Of a stretch of 9,211 nucleotides of DNA, positions 1 to 5,482 are shown piece after piece (within the stretch, counting starts at the first letter, position 1; every line of letters starts with the position of its first letter). The notes under the pieces are model-generated. The model did no database searches and had not been told where the DNA came from. It saw only the letters and a list, made by a program, of their open reading frames with translations. Both the position numbers and the translations under genes were made by a program. Source of the DNA: CAYSFW01 sp050329935 (GTDB lineage Bacteria > Pseudomonadota > Gammaproteobacteria > UWMA-0217); assembly GCA_050329935.1 (NCBI GenBank), contig JBHJOI010000007.1, forward strand, positions 1 to 9,211, read 5' to 3'.

Positions 1-1401
1 GAGCTGCGCGCCAACGCAACGATCCGGCGCGGTATCACTGACGGCGTGAGTCTGGTGCAAGTCGCGGAAGGCGCGCTCGCGGGCATTCAGTCGTTGCTGC
101 AACGCGCGCGGGAACTGGCTGTGCAGGCGGCGAATGGGATCATTGGCGAATCGAGTGCGCAAATCGTAGCCGGCGCGGTCCTGGATACTCCCGCGGACCC
201 ATCGCCCAACGGGAGTCGCGCATCGCCGGAGCGGGGCGCGCTGGATCGGGAGCTTCGGCATATCCTCGAAGAAATTCCGCGCATCACCGATGCAACCACT
301 CCGTTCGAGATCAAGCCGCTCCGCGAGTATGTGCCACCCTCGCCGCCGGATCCTCCCGAGGTGCCGCAACCTTGGCAACTTCCGGCGACGCAGCCTTTGT
401 TGGGCAACGTGCGTCATTTGGGCGACATGTTCTGGAACGGAGATACGACGAGCTATCCCTCCGGTATCGTGCCCACGGCGTACATCCCAGCCGGGGCGAC
501 GGGTATCCGCATCGAAATGGATGCGATTGTGGCCGATGACGATATTCAGGTGTTCACGCGCGACGGTAAGCATCTCGTCGGCACGCCGATCTCTGGTCCC
601 GATCCGGATTTCGTTTGGTCCGCCAACGCGGTCGTCGGCGTCGCGAGCGCGGATGCCTTGGTGCTGACCGAAGCAAAAGGCTTTCTGGCTGGCGCGACCT
701 ACGATGACGCTCAACTTGTGCCCGGGTCCGGCAGCACCACGTACAACGGCATGACGTTGACCTACAGCGGCGACGGCGACCAGGCCGATAGCGTGCCCAA
801 CGACGGGCGTGTCGATGCCGGTGGCGCGGTAGAGATTCTGGAGATCGATCAGACGACGGAAGATCTGATTCTCATGAGCGTCGGCACCGGTGCGTTTTAT
901 GTCACGGCGACCTGGGCATCCATGCCCGGCGATCCGGGATCGCCGCCACCCCCACCGCCAACCCCTCCATGGGCGCCACCGCCTCCGCCGGAGGTGTTTC
1001 GACCCATCGAGATCGTGACGGATGCACCTTTTGGCGGCGAGATCAAGATATTGACCTTGGCGCGCACGCCGACCGACACGCGAACACTGGGCATCGACAC
1101 GATTACGTTCGACACCGCGGAAAGTTCCCGCGCCGCGATGAACGCCCTCTCCACCGCGCTCGAAACCGTGAGCGGTTACCGCGCCTACTACGGCGCGATG
1201 CAATCACGTTTTGAATCGGCGATGAGCGAATTGGAAGGCCGTTACACCGGTCTCTCAGCCTCGCGCTCGCGCATTCTCGACGCGGACTACGCCGCCGAAA
1301 CCGCCAAACTCACCCGCACCCAGATTCTGCAACAGGGCGGCATCGCGATGCTGGGGCAGGCGAATCAACTGCCGCAGAGCGTGTTGAGGTTGCTGGGGTG
1401 A
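1..1401 (+). CDS. fliC: Flagellin (filament protein), 5' end outside window
   Basis: Structural subunit of the flagellar filament, exported by the flagellar type III system. The frame is open from base 1, so the true start lies upstream; by comparison with other flagellins roughly 45 residues are missing. The GTG at 46 falls inside the conserved N-terminal helix and is not a start. Numbering from codon 46: D0/D1 helix with LLQRARELAVQAANG (residues 17-31), D1 segment ending EEIPRITDATTPFEIKPL (75-92), a Pro-rich linker (97-118), an inserted domain rich in predicted beta strands (about 119-295), a second Pro-rich linker (296-316), then the C-terminal D1/D0 helices (about 355-451) with SRSRILDADYAAETAKLTR and the QANQLPQSVL ending. 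The termini are canonical; the centre is atypical. No terminator lies in the 49 bp before the vapBC promoter. Family assignment is very secure; the fold of the insert is inferred. Confidence 0.96.
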   Translation, partial: ELRANATIRRGITDGVSLVQVAEGALAGIQSLLQRARELAVQAANGIIGESSAQIVAGAVLDTPADPSPNGSRASPERGALDRELRHILEEIPRITDATTPFEIKPLREYVPPSPPDPPEVPQPWQLPATQPLLGNVRHLGDMFWNGDTTSYPSGIVPTAYIPAGATGIRIEMDAIVADDDIQVFTRDGKHLVGTPISGPDPDFVWSANAVVGVASADALVLTEAKGFLAGATYDDAQLVPGSGSTTYNGMTLTYSGDGDQADSVPNDGRVDAGGAVEILEIDQTTEDLILMSVGTGAFYVTATWASMPGDPGSPPPPPPTPPWAPPPPPEVFRPIEIVTDAPFGGEIKILTLARTPTDTRTLGIDTITFDTAESSRAAMNALSTALETVSGYRAYYGAMQSRFESAMSELEGRYTGLSASRSRILDADYAAETAKLTRTQILQQGGIAMLGQANQLPQSVLRLLG

Positions 1402-1450
1402 TCTGAGGCGGCCGTGGACGGTCAAGCAAGAACTGACGCGCCACGGTGAC

Positions 1451-1478
1451 TTGACAAAACTGCAGCACACCCCATCAT
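1451..1478 (+). promoter_or_regulatory. Predicted sigma-70 promoter of vapBC
   Basis: A perfect -35 TTGACA (1451-1456), a 16-bp spacer and a -10 CATCAT (1473-1478, 4 of 6 consensus bases) lie just upstream of the vapB operator and ribosome binding site. The operon therefore probably has its own promoter, independent of flagellin transcription. Confidence 0.6.
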
Positions 1479-1484
1479 ACACAC

Positions 1485-1502
1485 TTATGCGTACACACAT
1501 AA
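1485..1502. promoter_or_regulatory. Predicted VapBC operator (inverted repeat)
   Basis: TTATGCGTACACACATAA is an imperfect 18-bp palindrome: 7 of 9 positions of each half site pair (TTATGnGTn/nACnCATAA). It lies between the predicted -10 and the vapB start. VapB antitoxins bind such palindromes through their AbrB domain and autorepress together with VapC; that use here is inferred. Confidence 0.5.
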
Positions 1503-1516
1503 TGAAGGGTACTGCG

Positions 1517-1771
1517 ATGGCGACGGTAATCAGCAAAGTCTTCTCCAACGGAAACAGTCAGGCGGTTCGGATCCCGCGCGAATTCAGAATGAGCGCCAGC
1601 CGTGTGGAAATCAGCCGCACCCCCCAGGGCGACCTTGTCATCCATCCGATCCCAACGGATCGAGGTGCGGCGCTGCTGGAGGCATTGTCGGGATTCGACG
1701 ACGAGTTCGTGGCGCTGCTAGAGGAAGACCGAGGCGAACCCCTCCCTGTCCAGGAACGGGAAGACCTGTGA
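1517..1771 (+). CDS. vapB: VapB-type antitoxin (AbrB/SpoVT domain)
   Basis: Antitoxin of a type II module; it binds and neutralises the VapC RNase and represses its own operon. The 84-residue product starts MATVISKVFSNGNSQAVRIP, the classic N-terminal swapped-hairpin AbrB/SpoVT signature of VapB (residues 1-50), followed by an acidic, probably disordered toxin-binding tail (about 55-84, FDDEFVALLEED). The start at 1517 is preferred because GAAGGG (1504-1509) lies 7 nt upstream. Earlier in-frame ATGs at 1487 and 1502 overlap the operator and lack a comparable ribosome binding site. The stop overlaps the vapC start by 4 bp (GTGA), so the two are translationally coupled. Confidence 0.93.
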   Translation: MATVISKVFSNGNSQAVRIPREFRMSASRVEISRTPQGDLVIHPIPTDRGAALLEALSGFDDEFVALLEEDRGEPLPVQEREDL

Positions 1772-2178
1772 ACTATCTCCTCGACACCAACATCCTGATT
1801 TACCTGATCAAGAACAAACCACCCGCAATCGCCGCGCGGGTAGATACGTTGGATGAGCGTTCGCTGCTCGGCATGTCTTTCATCACGTACGCGGAGTTGC
1901 TCAAGGGCGCCGAACGCAGCACCCGGAAGGCAGAGGCGCTGCGGACGCTCGAACGCCTCACGGCCCATATTCCAGTACAGTTCGCGATCGAGCGGAGTTT
2001 ATGCGCGCACTACGCCACACAGGCGACTCAATTGAAAATCGCCGGAACCCCGATCGGCGCGAACGACTTGTGGATCGCATGCCACGCGCTCTCCGTGGGG
2101 GCGACACTGGTAACCAACAACACTCGCGAGTTCGAGCGTGTGCAAGGGCTGCGCTTGGAGAATTGGACCATCGAATAG
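1768..2178 (+). CDS. vapC: VapC-type toxin, PIN-domain ribonuclease
   Basis: Type II toxin, an Mg-dependent endoribonuclease that cleaves RNA (tRNA or rRNA in studied VapCs) when freed from VapB. The 136-residue product carries the PIN acidic set in order: D6 in LLDTN, E43 in the TYAELLKGA motif, D99 in GANDLWIACHA, and the TNNTREFERV motif near residue 117. Its ending LRLENW is typical of the MvpT/VapC group, and length is normal for the family (about 130-140). The GTG start is set by the 4-bp overlap with vapB and by the match of MNYLLDTN to family N-termini. The gene appears complete, with no disrupted catalytic residue. The target RNA cannot be told from sequence. Confidence 0.95.
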   Translation: MNYLLDTNILIYLIKNKPPAIAARVDTLDERSLLGMSFITYAELLKGAERSTRKAEALRTLERLTAHIPVQFAIERSLCAHYATQATQLKIAGTPIGANDLWIACHALSVGATLVTNNTREFERVQGLRLENWTIE

Positions 2179-2194
2179 GCCTGGGGGAACACTA

Positions 2195-2217
2195 TTCAAT
2201 AACAACAGACTTCCGCC
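2195..2217 (+). repeat. Dispersed motif, copy A
   Basis: One of three 23-bp related segments in this window, alignable without gaps (others at 2706-2728 and 3982-4004). Shared core: TCAAYAACnnCAGACWTMCG. Copies A and B agree at 20 of 23 positions, A and C at 18, B and C at 18. Copy A begins 16 bp after the vapC stop and leads into a perfect terminator hairpin, which suggests the motif and hairpin form one 3'-end module. Confidence 0.7.
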
Positions 2218-2228
2218 CTTCCTACTTT

Positions 2229-2254
2229 CGGGGCCTTCGGGCCCCGATTTTTTT
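2229..2254 (+). terminator. Strong rho-independent terminator after vapC
   Basis: A perfect 7-bp stem CGGGGCC / GGCCCCG closed by a TTCG tetraloop (2229-2246), then A and seven consecutive T (2248-2254). It ends vapBC transcription, and any read-through from the flagellin gene, before the oppositely oriented HTH gene. Confidence 0.92.
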
Positions 2255-2310
2255 CCGCGTGTCAGGTGTCGCCATCAACAATAGATGGGAGCGAGCGGTA
2301 GCGCACACGA

Positions 2311-2595
2311 CTAGGCCAACACGGCTTCAAGCCGAAATTGATTCGCAGCCGGACGCACTTCCTTCTGCCGGCCGTGACCCGGCAGGTTCTTGATTTCAAT
2401 CGTCACCAAGCCGGCGTTCGCCAACTGGTCGATATCGCGCTTGACCGCACTGCGATCGCGATGCAACCGCTGCGCCACGCCGGTGATTGAATCAGGTCGT
2501 TCCTTGATGGCGCGAAAGACGTCGAGGCGCGCGGCCGAGAGCAGCTTGAGTAGCTCCGAGGGCTCCTCGAAACTGACGGTAAGCTCCTCGGGCAT
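2311..2595 (-). CDS. HTH antitoxin-like regulator, possibly N-terminally truncated, no partner toxin seen
   Basis: A 94-residue winged-helix protein resembling the COG4190/MarR-like HTH antitoxins. Residues 8-20 (SFEEPSELLKLLS) lead into a winged helix at about 20-75 with the recognition segment HRDRSAVKRDIDQLANAGLV (45-64), then the wing GHGRQKEV (73-80). The ATG at 2595 is probably not the ancestral start. The same frame stays open upstream to a TAG at 2680-2682 and encodes family-like sequence (EWKTEFFARGIDIARRAD), but contains no ATG, GTG or TTG, only a CTG at about 2661. The 5' end may thus be lost, or a rare start is used. No partner toxin ORF lies on either side on this strand. Family call moderately secure; status as a working gene uncertain. 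Confidence 0.7.
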   Translation of the reverse strand: MPEELTVSFEEPSELLKLLSAARLDVFRAIKERPDSITGVAQRLHRDRSAVKRDIDQLANAGLVTIEIKNLPGHGRQKEVRPAANQFRLEAVLA

Positions 2596-2705
2596 CTCGA
2601 CCCCGGCATCGGCCCGGCGCGCGATATCGATACCGCGTGCAAAGAACTCTGTTTTCCATTCCAGCGGCGACGCACGCTAGGACCCAGACAAGCTCAGTCA
2701 CCCAA

Positions 2706-2768
2706 TTCAACAACTACAGACATCCGCCTTTTTTGCTTGAGGGTCGTGGTCTGCCGATTTCTTTCTCC
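2706..2768 (+). repeat. Dispersed motif, copy B, with decayed terminator-like tail
   Basis: The 23-bp motif (2706-2728) is followed by a T run (2727-2734 region), a G-rich stretch aligned with the stem of copy A, and ATTTCTTTC in place of the uninterrupted T tract. The stem no longer pairs well, so termination is doubtful. The copy sits in the 313-bp gap between the HTH gene and the next antitoxin; besides this copy and the promoter at 2845, I see only GC-rich partial palindromes (2767-2795). Confidence 0.55.
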
Positions 2769-2844
2769 GGGTACCGGGTCGGCTGCCCCGGCCGTTGAGC
2801 AACCCGTTAGAGGCTGTTCGCGACGCGGGCTAGCCACTGGTCGA

Positions 2845-2873
2845 TTGCGTATAACCAATAACTCATGCACAAT
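2845..2873 (+). promoter_or_regulatory. Candidate promoter of the antitoxin/ParE-type operon
   Basis: TTGCGT (2845-2850), a 17-bp spacer and CACAAT (2868-2873, 4 of 6) lie in a locally AT-rich patch 35 bp before the antitoxin start. Spacing is ideal but both boxes are imperfect. Confidence 0.4.
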
Positions 2874-2881
2874 TTTTATTG
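2856..2881. promoter_or_regulatory. Candidate operator, inverted repeat over the -10
   Basis: CAATAA (2856-2861) and TTATTG (2876-2881) form 6-bp inverted arms separated by 14 bp, bracketing the putative -10 box. Antitoxin autoregulation at such a site is typical of type II modules, but the arms are short and AT-rich, so chance is possible. Confidence 0.3.
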
Positions 2882-2908
2882 ATAACGTCTCAACGCAGAG
2901 CGAAGAAC

Positions 2909-3361
2909 ATGCAGAGCATGACCCTAGAGCAACTTAGGACTGCCAACGAAGCCGGCGGCGTCGCGGACGTTACGCTGAAAGGGCGGGGTGGTGCGTTCTT
3001 CGTGCAGATCGCTACCCGCAATGGCGGTGCGGCCGTACTGGCCAAGGCACGCAGCAGCGAGCCGCGCCGTTTCGGCAATCCCGCCGCTGCCTTGAACGTG
3101 TTGCGCGATGCCGGCATCACCACTGGCCGGTTCGATGCAGGCGAATGGAATCCGGCCGAGCGTGAACCGGCGCCGGGGACCAGCGGACGCGCCGCCGCGC
3201 TGCGCAAGGCGCACCAAGCCGCGGCCTATTCGGAATGGCTGGCCGCCGAGCTACAGGACGCCATGGACGACCCCCGGCCGAACTTCTCCCATGATGCAGT
3301 CTTGGCCGAAATGGATGCCGACATTGCGACGCTCGTCGGCGAGCATGAAGCCAGCCGGTAA
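2909..3361 (+). CDS. Antitoxin of a ParE/RelE-type module (two-part protein)
   Basis: Predicted antitoxin of the toxin encoded 30 bp downstream. The 150-residue product has an N-terminal part (about 1-75) with VTLKGRGGAFFVQIATRNG and an ARSSEPRRFGNPAAALNVLRD motif, a variable linker (about 85-100), and a C-terminal helical part, LRKAHQAAAYSEWLAAELQD then SHDAVLAEMDADIATLV (about 100-145). The last part matches the toxin-binding tail of ParD/RelB antitoxins (typically WF/WL.A.V..AL..P, then D.V.AEM). The protein is longer than ordinary ParD (80-95 aa); the extra N-terminal domain may dimerise or bind DNA. The start at ATG 2909 is chosen over a TTG at 2879, which overlaps the candidate operator; only a weak GAAG (2902-2905) precedes it, and ATG 2918 is an alternative. 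No accepted gene symbol recognised. Confidence 0.72.
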   Translation: MQSMTLEQLRTANEAGGVADVTLKGRGGAFFVQIATRNGGAAVLAKARSSEPRRFGNPAAALNVLRDAGITTGRFDAGEWNPAEREPAPGTSGRAAALRKAHQAAAYSEWLAAELQDAMDDPRPNFSHDAVLAEMDADIATLVGEHEASR

Positions 3362-3391
3362 AACGCATACTTGAGTAGACCCGGCGGGCCC

Positions 3392-3700
3392 ATGGTCGCG
3401 GCGGAAAAGCCCTATCGAATCGAGTGGCGGCCAAAGGCCCGCGAGGATCTGCGCGCAATCGTTCAATTTATAGGCAAAGACGCACCAACCAGGGCTCGCG
3501 CCTTCGGCCGGGATCTGCACGACAAGACTTTGCCACTCGCGCAGCACCCAGAGCTTGGCCACACCGGGCGGCCCGGTCTCGCCGTACCTGCGCGCGAGTT
3601 GGTCGTGCATCGGAACCATATCGTTTTTTACCGCGTGCTCCACGAGACGCGCACCGTGGAGATTTTACGAGTTAAGCACGCAGCGCAGCAAAGACCCTAA
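3392..3700 (+). CDS. ParE/RelE-superfamily toxin
   Basis: Toxin of the RelE/ParE fold; ParE members poison DNA gyrase, RelE members cleave ribosome-bound mRNA, and sequence alone does not decide between them. From ATG 3392 the product has 102 residues, normal for the family. It shows the family pattern in order: YRIEWRPKAREDLRAIVQFI (8-27), A..F...L (36-44), LAQHPELGHTGRPG (48-61), RELVVHRNHIVFYRV (67-81) and VEILRVKHAAQQRP (89-102). A TTG at 3371 could add seven residues; ATG is preferred although no strong ribosome binding site precedes either. It lies 30 bp after the antitoxin gene and probably shares its transcript. The next recognisable homology, 12 bp after the stop, is a flagellin fragment, so the module directly abuts an interrupted gene. 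Confidence 0.88.
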   Translation: MVAAEKPYRIEWRPKAREDLRAIVQFIGKDAPTRARAFGRDLHDKTLPLAQHPELGHTGRPGLAVPARELVVHRNHIVFYRVLHETRTVEILRVKHAAQQRP

Positions 3701-3712
3701 TAGCGGTGTGAG

Positions 3713-3892
3713 GCTATTCCAGCAACAACGTTTCAGCATCATCTCAATGCCCCGCGCTCGCGAATCCTCGACGCGGACTACGCCGCCGAGACGACGGAAC
3801 TGACTCGCACTCAGATCCTGCAACAAGGTGGCATCGCGATGCTGGGACAGGCGAATCCGCTGCCGCAGAACGTGTTGCGATTGTTGGGTTAA
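3713..3892 (+). pseudogene. 3' remnant of a second flagellin gene
   Basis: From about 3743 to the TAA at 3890-3892 the frame reads LNAPRSRILDADYAAETTE, then LTRTQILQQGGIAMLGQANP and LPQNVLRLLG, nearly the same as the C-terminus of the flagellin at 1-1401. The DNA is also strongly similar, with many synonymous differences, so this is a diverged paralogue end rather than a recent copy. Upstream homology is weak: 3716-3742 resembles, in another frame, the FESAMSEL helix of the intact gene (LFQQQRFSIIS), which suggests an internal deletion of about 30 bp and a frame change. The rest is absent; the ParE-type toxin gene lies there instead. There is no start codon or signal for export, so it should be non-functional. 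Confidence 0.82.
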
Positions 3893-3981
3893 TCTCGATC
3901 GGCGTTGGTGAGCCTTCAAAAAAACAACGTGTTCCGGCGGGCGGCAACACCCGTGGGCACCTGGACTAGGCCGTCGCCCGA

Positions 3982-4041
3982 CTCAACAACGTCAGACTTA
4001 CGCCTTATTCGCTTCGGGGCTTTCAGGCGCCGGTTTGCTTC
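3982..4041 (+). repeat. Dispersed motif, copy C, with decayed terminator hairpin
   Basis: The 23-bp motif (3982-4004) lies 89 bp after the flagellin remnant stop. It is followed by a hairpin CGGGGC-TTTCAG-GCGCCG (4015-4032) with one G-G mismatch, then GTTTGCTT (4033-4040) in place of a T run. It aligns with the copy A module including the GCTT/CTTTCGGGG approach to the stem, so it looks like the same terminator in decay. Residual termination is possible. Apart from this copy, the 226 bp between the remnant and the next gene shows no ORF worth calling. Confidence 0.6.
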
Positions 4042-4118
4042 GGTTTACCAGACGTTGCCATTGTCAACGTGGGGGCGCCAGCGTGAACGCGGGCACTTGC
4101 CTCCGGCGGTGGATGTGG

Positions 4119-5096
4119 TCAATCGCTATTCAGCACCGCATCAAGGCTCGACGCAGTCACGATGCGGTCGAGCCAGACGAGCAAGGTCGGGGAGTCCGCC
4201 GCCTCGATTCGCCGGCGCTCGTCAGGCGGCACCTCGCCAAATTTGAGCTTGAGTTGCCGCAGAAGCACAGCAACTTCTGCCTGCTGTACACCCTGTTGCA
4301 CGCCCTGTTGCACGCCCTGTTGCACGCCCTGTTGCACGCCCTGCTGGATGCCCTGCTGGATACCCTGCTCCAACCCCTCGCGTAATCCTTCCTGATGATG
4401 AAATCTGGCGAAGTGGCCCATTTGATTCACCTGCTTAAAGTGTTCGGTGTAACGTTCGCGATACATGCTGAATTCATTATCGTCAAGCCCCGCGTAGATG
4501 TCGATGAAGTCCAGGTACTTGAGCTGGCGTTCCGGATGGGGTTCCAGCCGCACCAGGCCCTCCACCGCTCGGGCAAAGACCTCGATCTTCTGCTCCGGGC
4601 GATACCGCATATTCGGCAGGTTAAGGCGCGCGACGAGATTGTCGCTGTCGCGGTACTGTTCGTAGAGCAGGTCGCCGAGGTCACAGACGAGGTATTTGAA
4701 CTGAAGATATAGGTGACGCTCGCTGCCGAGTTCCAGCTCCGTGGGATAGTCACCGCCGCGCAGAAAGATCACCACTGGTACGACGCGCTCGGTCTGGCAG
4801 AGTTCGGCAAGATCGAGGCAATAGTGCGCGAGCCGATGAATCGAGAAGCGCCGGGCATCGCTTTCTTCCTCTATCACGAACAGTAGTGCCTCGCGCCGCC
4901 CGTCCGGCCATTCCACCAGCAGAGGCACATCGAGTTCGCGAAACCGCTCGCCAAGGCGCTCTTGAAGTTGCTCCTGGCGCAACGGAGTGATCCGTACATC
5001 TGCATCGAGCCCCTCGGCTTCGGCGGCGGCGAAGAATTCCAACGCCTGACGCGGGTAGTCGAGGATGAGATTCTTGAAATTTTGGTCGTGGCTCAT
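4119..5096 (-). CDS. DUF4351/Rpn-like PD-(D/E)XK nuclease family protein
   Basis: Resembles the large family annotated as Rpn recombination-promoting nuclease/putative transposase with a DUF4351 tail; family members have a PD-(D/E)XK fold and DNA endonuclease activity in studied Rpn proteins. The 325 residues show: HDQNFKNLILDYPRQALEFF (3-22), a nuclease core at about 55-100 with VEWPDGRREALLFVIEEESD (61-80) supplying the acidic strand, then R88 and the HYCLDL helix. A glutamine-rich coil of GIQQ/GVQQ repeats follows (245-272), then a DUF4351-like C-terminus (273-322, LLRQLKLKFGEVPPDERRRI then LLVWLDRIVTASSLDAVL). The active site is only tentatively assigned because the usual E-x-Q reads EEES here. 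The ATG at 5096 has no clear ribosome binding site but overlaps the stop of a 17-codon ORF (ATGA). The gene appears intact. It is not a classical transposase and no terminal repeats flank it. Confidence 0.85.
   Translation of the reverse strand: MSHDQNFKNLILDYPRQALEFFAAAEAEGLDADVRITPLRQEQLQERLGERFRELDVPLLVEWPDGRREALLFVIEEESDARRFSIHRLAHYCLDLAELCQTERVVPVVIFLRGGDYPTELELGSERHLYLQFKYLVCDLGDLLYEQYRDSDNLVARLNLPNMRYRPEQKIEVFARAVEGLVRLEPHPERQLKYLDFIDIYAGLDDNEFSMYRERYTEHFKQVNQMGHFARFHHQEGLREGLEQGIQQGIQQGVQQGVQQGVQQGVQQGVQQAEVAVLLRQLKLKFGEVPPDERRRIEAADSPTLLVWLDRIVTASSLDAVLNSD
4281..4376. repeat. In-frame 12-bp tandem repeat inside the nuclease gene
   Basis: Eight contiguous 12-bp units; units 2-5 (4293-4340) are identical, CTGTTGCACGCC on the plus strand, and the others diverge by a few bases. 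Read on the minus strand each perfect unit encodes Gly-Val-Gln-Gln. Because the unit is a multiple of three, copy-number change would lengthen or shorten the coil without a frameshift. Confidence 0.93.
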
Positions 5097-5146
5097 GCGC
5101 GCGAACGGTCACCGAAAGCGTTCTTATTCTGTTCGGACTCTACCAT
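5093..5146 (-). CDS. Possible short upstream ORF overlapping the nuclease gene
   Basis: An ATG at 5146 opens 17 codons (MVESEQNKNAFGDRSRA) whose TGA overlaps the nuclease ATG as ATGA. No ribosome binding site is visible before it, but the downstream gene also lacks one, so translational coupling would explain how the nuclease start is used. Equally it could be chance in GC-rich DNA. I do not recognise the peptide. Confidence 0.3.
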   Translation of the reverse strand: MVESEQNKNAFGDRSRA

Positions 5147-5391
5147 GCGGGCACCGCGAGGACGCCACGCTTCGCCCATTGCGCGAAATCGAGCCCGTTT
5201 TTCACGATATTGGCGCTTTGGTGCCGATCATCAACGCCTGGTTTGAAGTGCTAAACGCCGATTGCAACGCATCCGTCACACGCGATCGAACAAGCTAGCG
5301 AAGTCTGAGTCACGCCAAGCCAAACCCCAACCGTGAGCCTCGCGCTCAGCCCATTAAACCCAAAACAACCAGCAGGGCAAAAGACAAGACC

Positions 5392-5439
5392 TGGTACCTT
5401 TGTGGAGACCTGGTACCTTTGTGGGTGGTACCTTTGTGG
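5392..5439. repeat. Three direct copies of TGGTACCTTTGTGG
   Basis: Identical 14-bp copies at 5392-5405, 5411-5424 and 5426-5439 (start-to-start 19 and 15 bp). Each includes the palindrome GGTACC. They lie 45 bp beyond the 3' end of the Uma2 gene. Sequences of this flavour (GGTACC next to GTCTTGTCTTTTG on the minus strand, as here at 5383-5397) are reminiscent of repeats near REP-associated tyrosine transposases, but no transposase is present and this link is from memory only. Confidence 0.85.
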
Positions 5440-5452
5440 GACACGCTCCAAG

Positions 5453-5482
5453 CCTGCGACAAGGCGGAATCGCGATGCAGGG
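5453..5482 (+). pseudogene. Possible 30-bp flagellin 3' fragment
   Basis: This segment matches the flagellin remnant at 3817-3846 at 26 of 30 positions and the intact flagellin at 1326-1355 at 25 of 30. In the flagellin frame it reads LRQGGIAMQG against LQQGGIAMLG. It ends two bases before the Uma2 stop codon. It may be a third vestige of a flagellin gene, or coincidence. Confidence 0.35.

Noticed and set aside
897..1154. Minus-strand open frame with a glycine run opposite the flagellin linker.
   Set aside because: The glycines are the complement of the proline codons; it has no independent support.
2705..2801. Possible integron attC site: ATTCAAC (RYYYAAC) and GTTGAGC (GTTRRRY) about 90 bp apart around repeat copy B.
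   Set aside because: The inner arms needed for the folded attC hairpin do not pair, copies A and C lack the GTTRRRY partner, genes nearby face both ways, and no integrase is visible.
4281..4376. Tandem repeats that might suggest a CRISPR array.
   Set aside because: Units are 12 bp, contiguous, without spacers, and lie in frame in a protein-coding gene.
4119..5096. Reading the DUF4351 gene as an insertion sequence transposase.
   Set aside because: It has no DDE or HUH motifs, no terminal inverted repeats and no target duplication around it; the transposase label in this family is historical.
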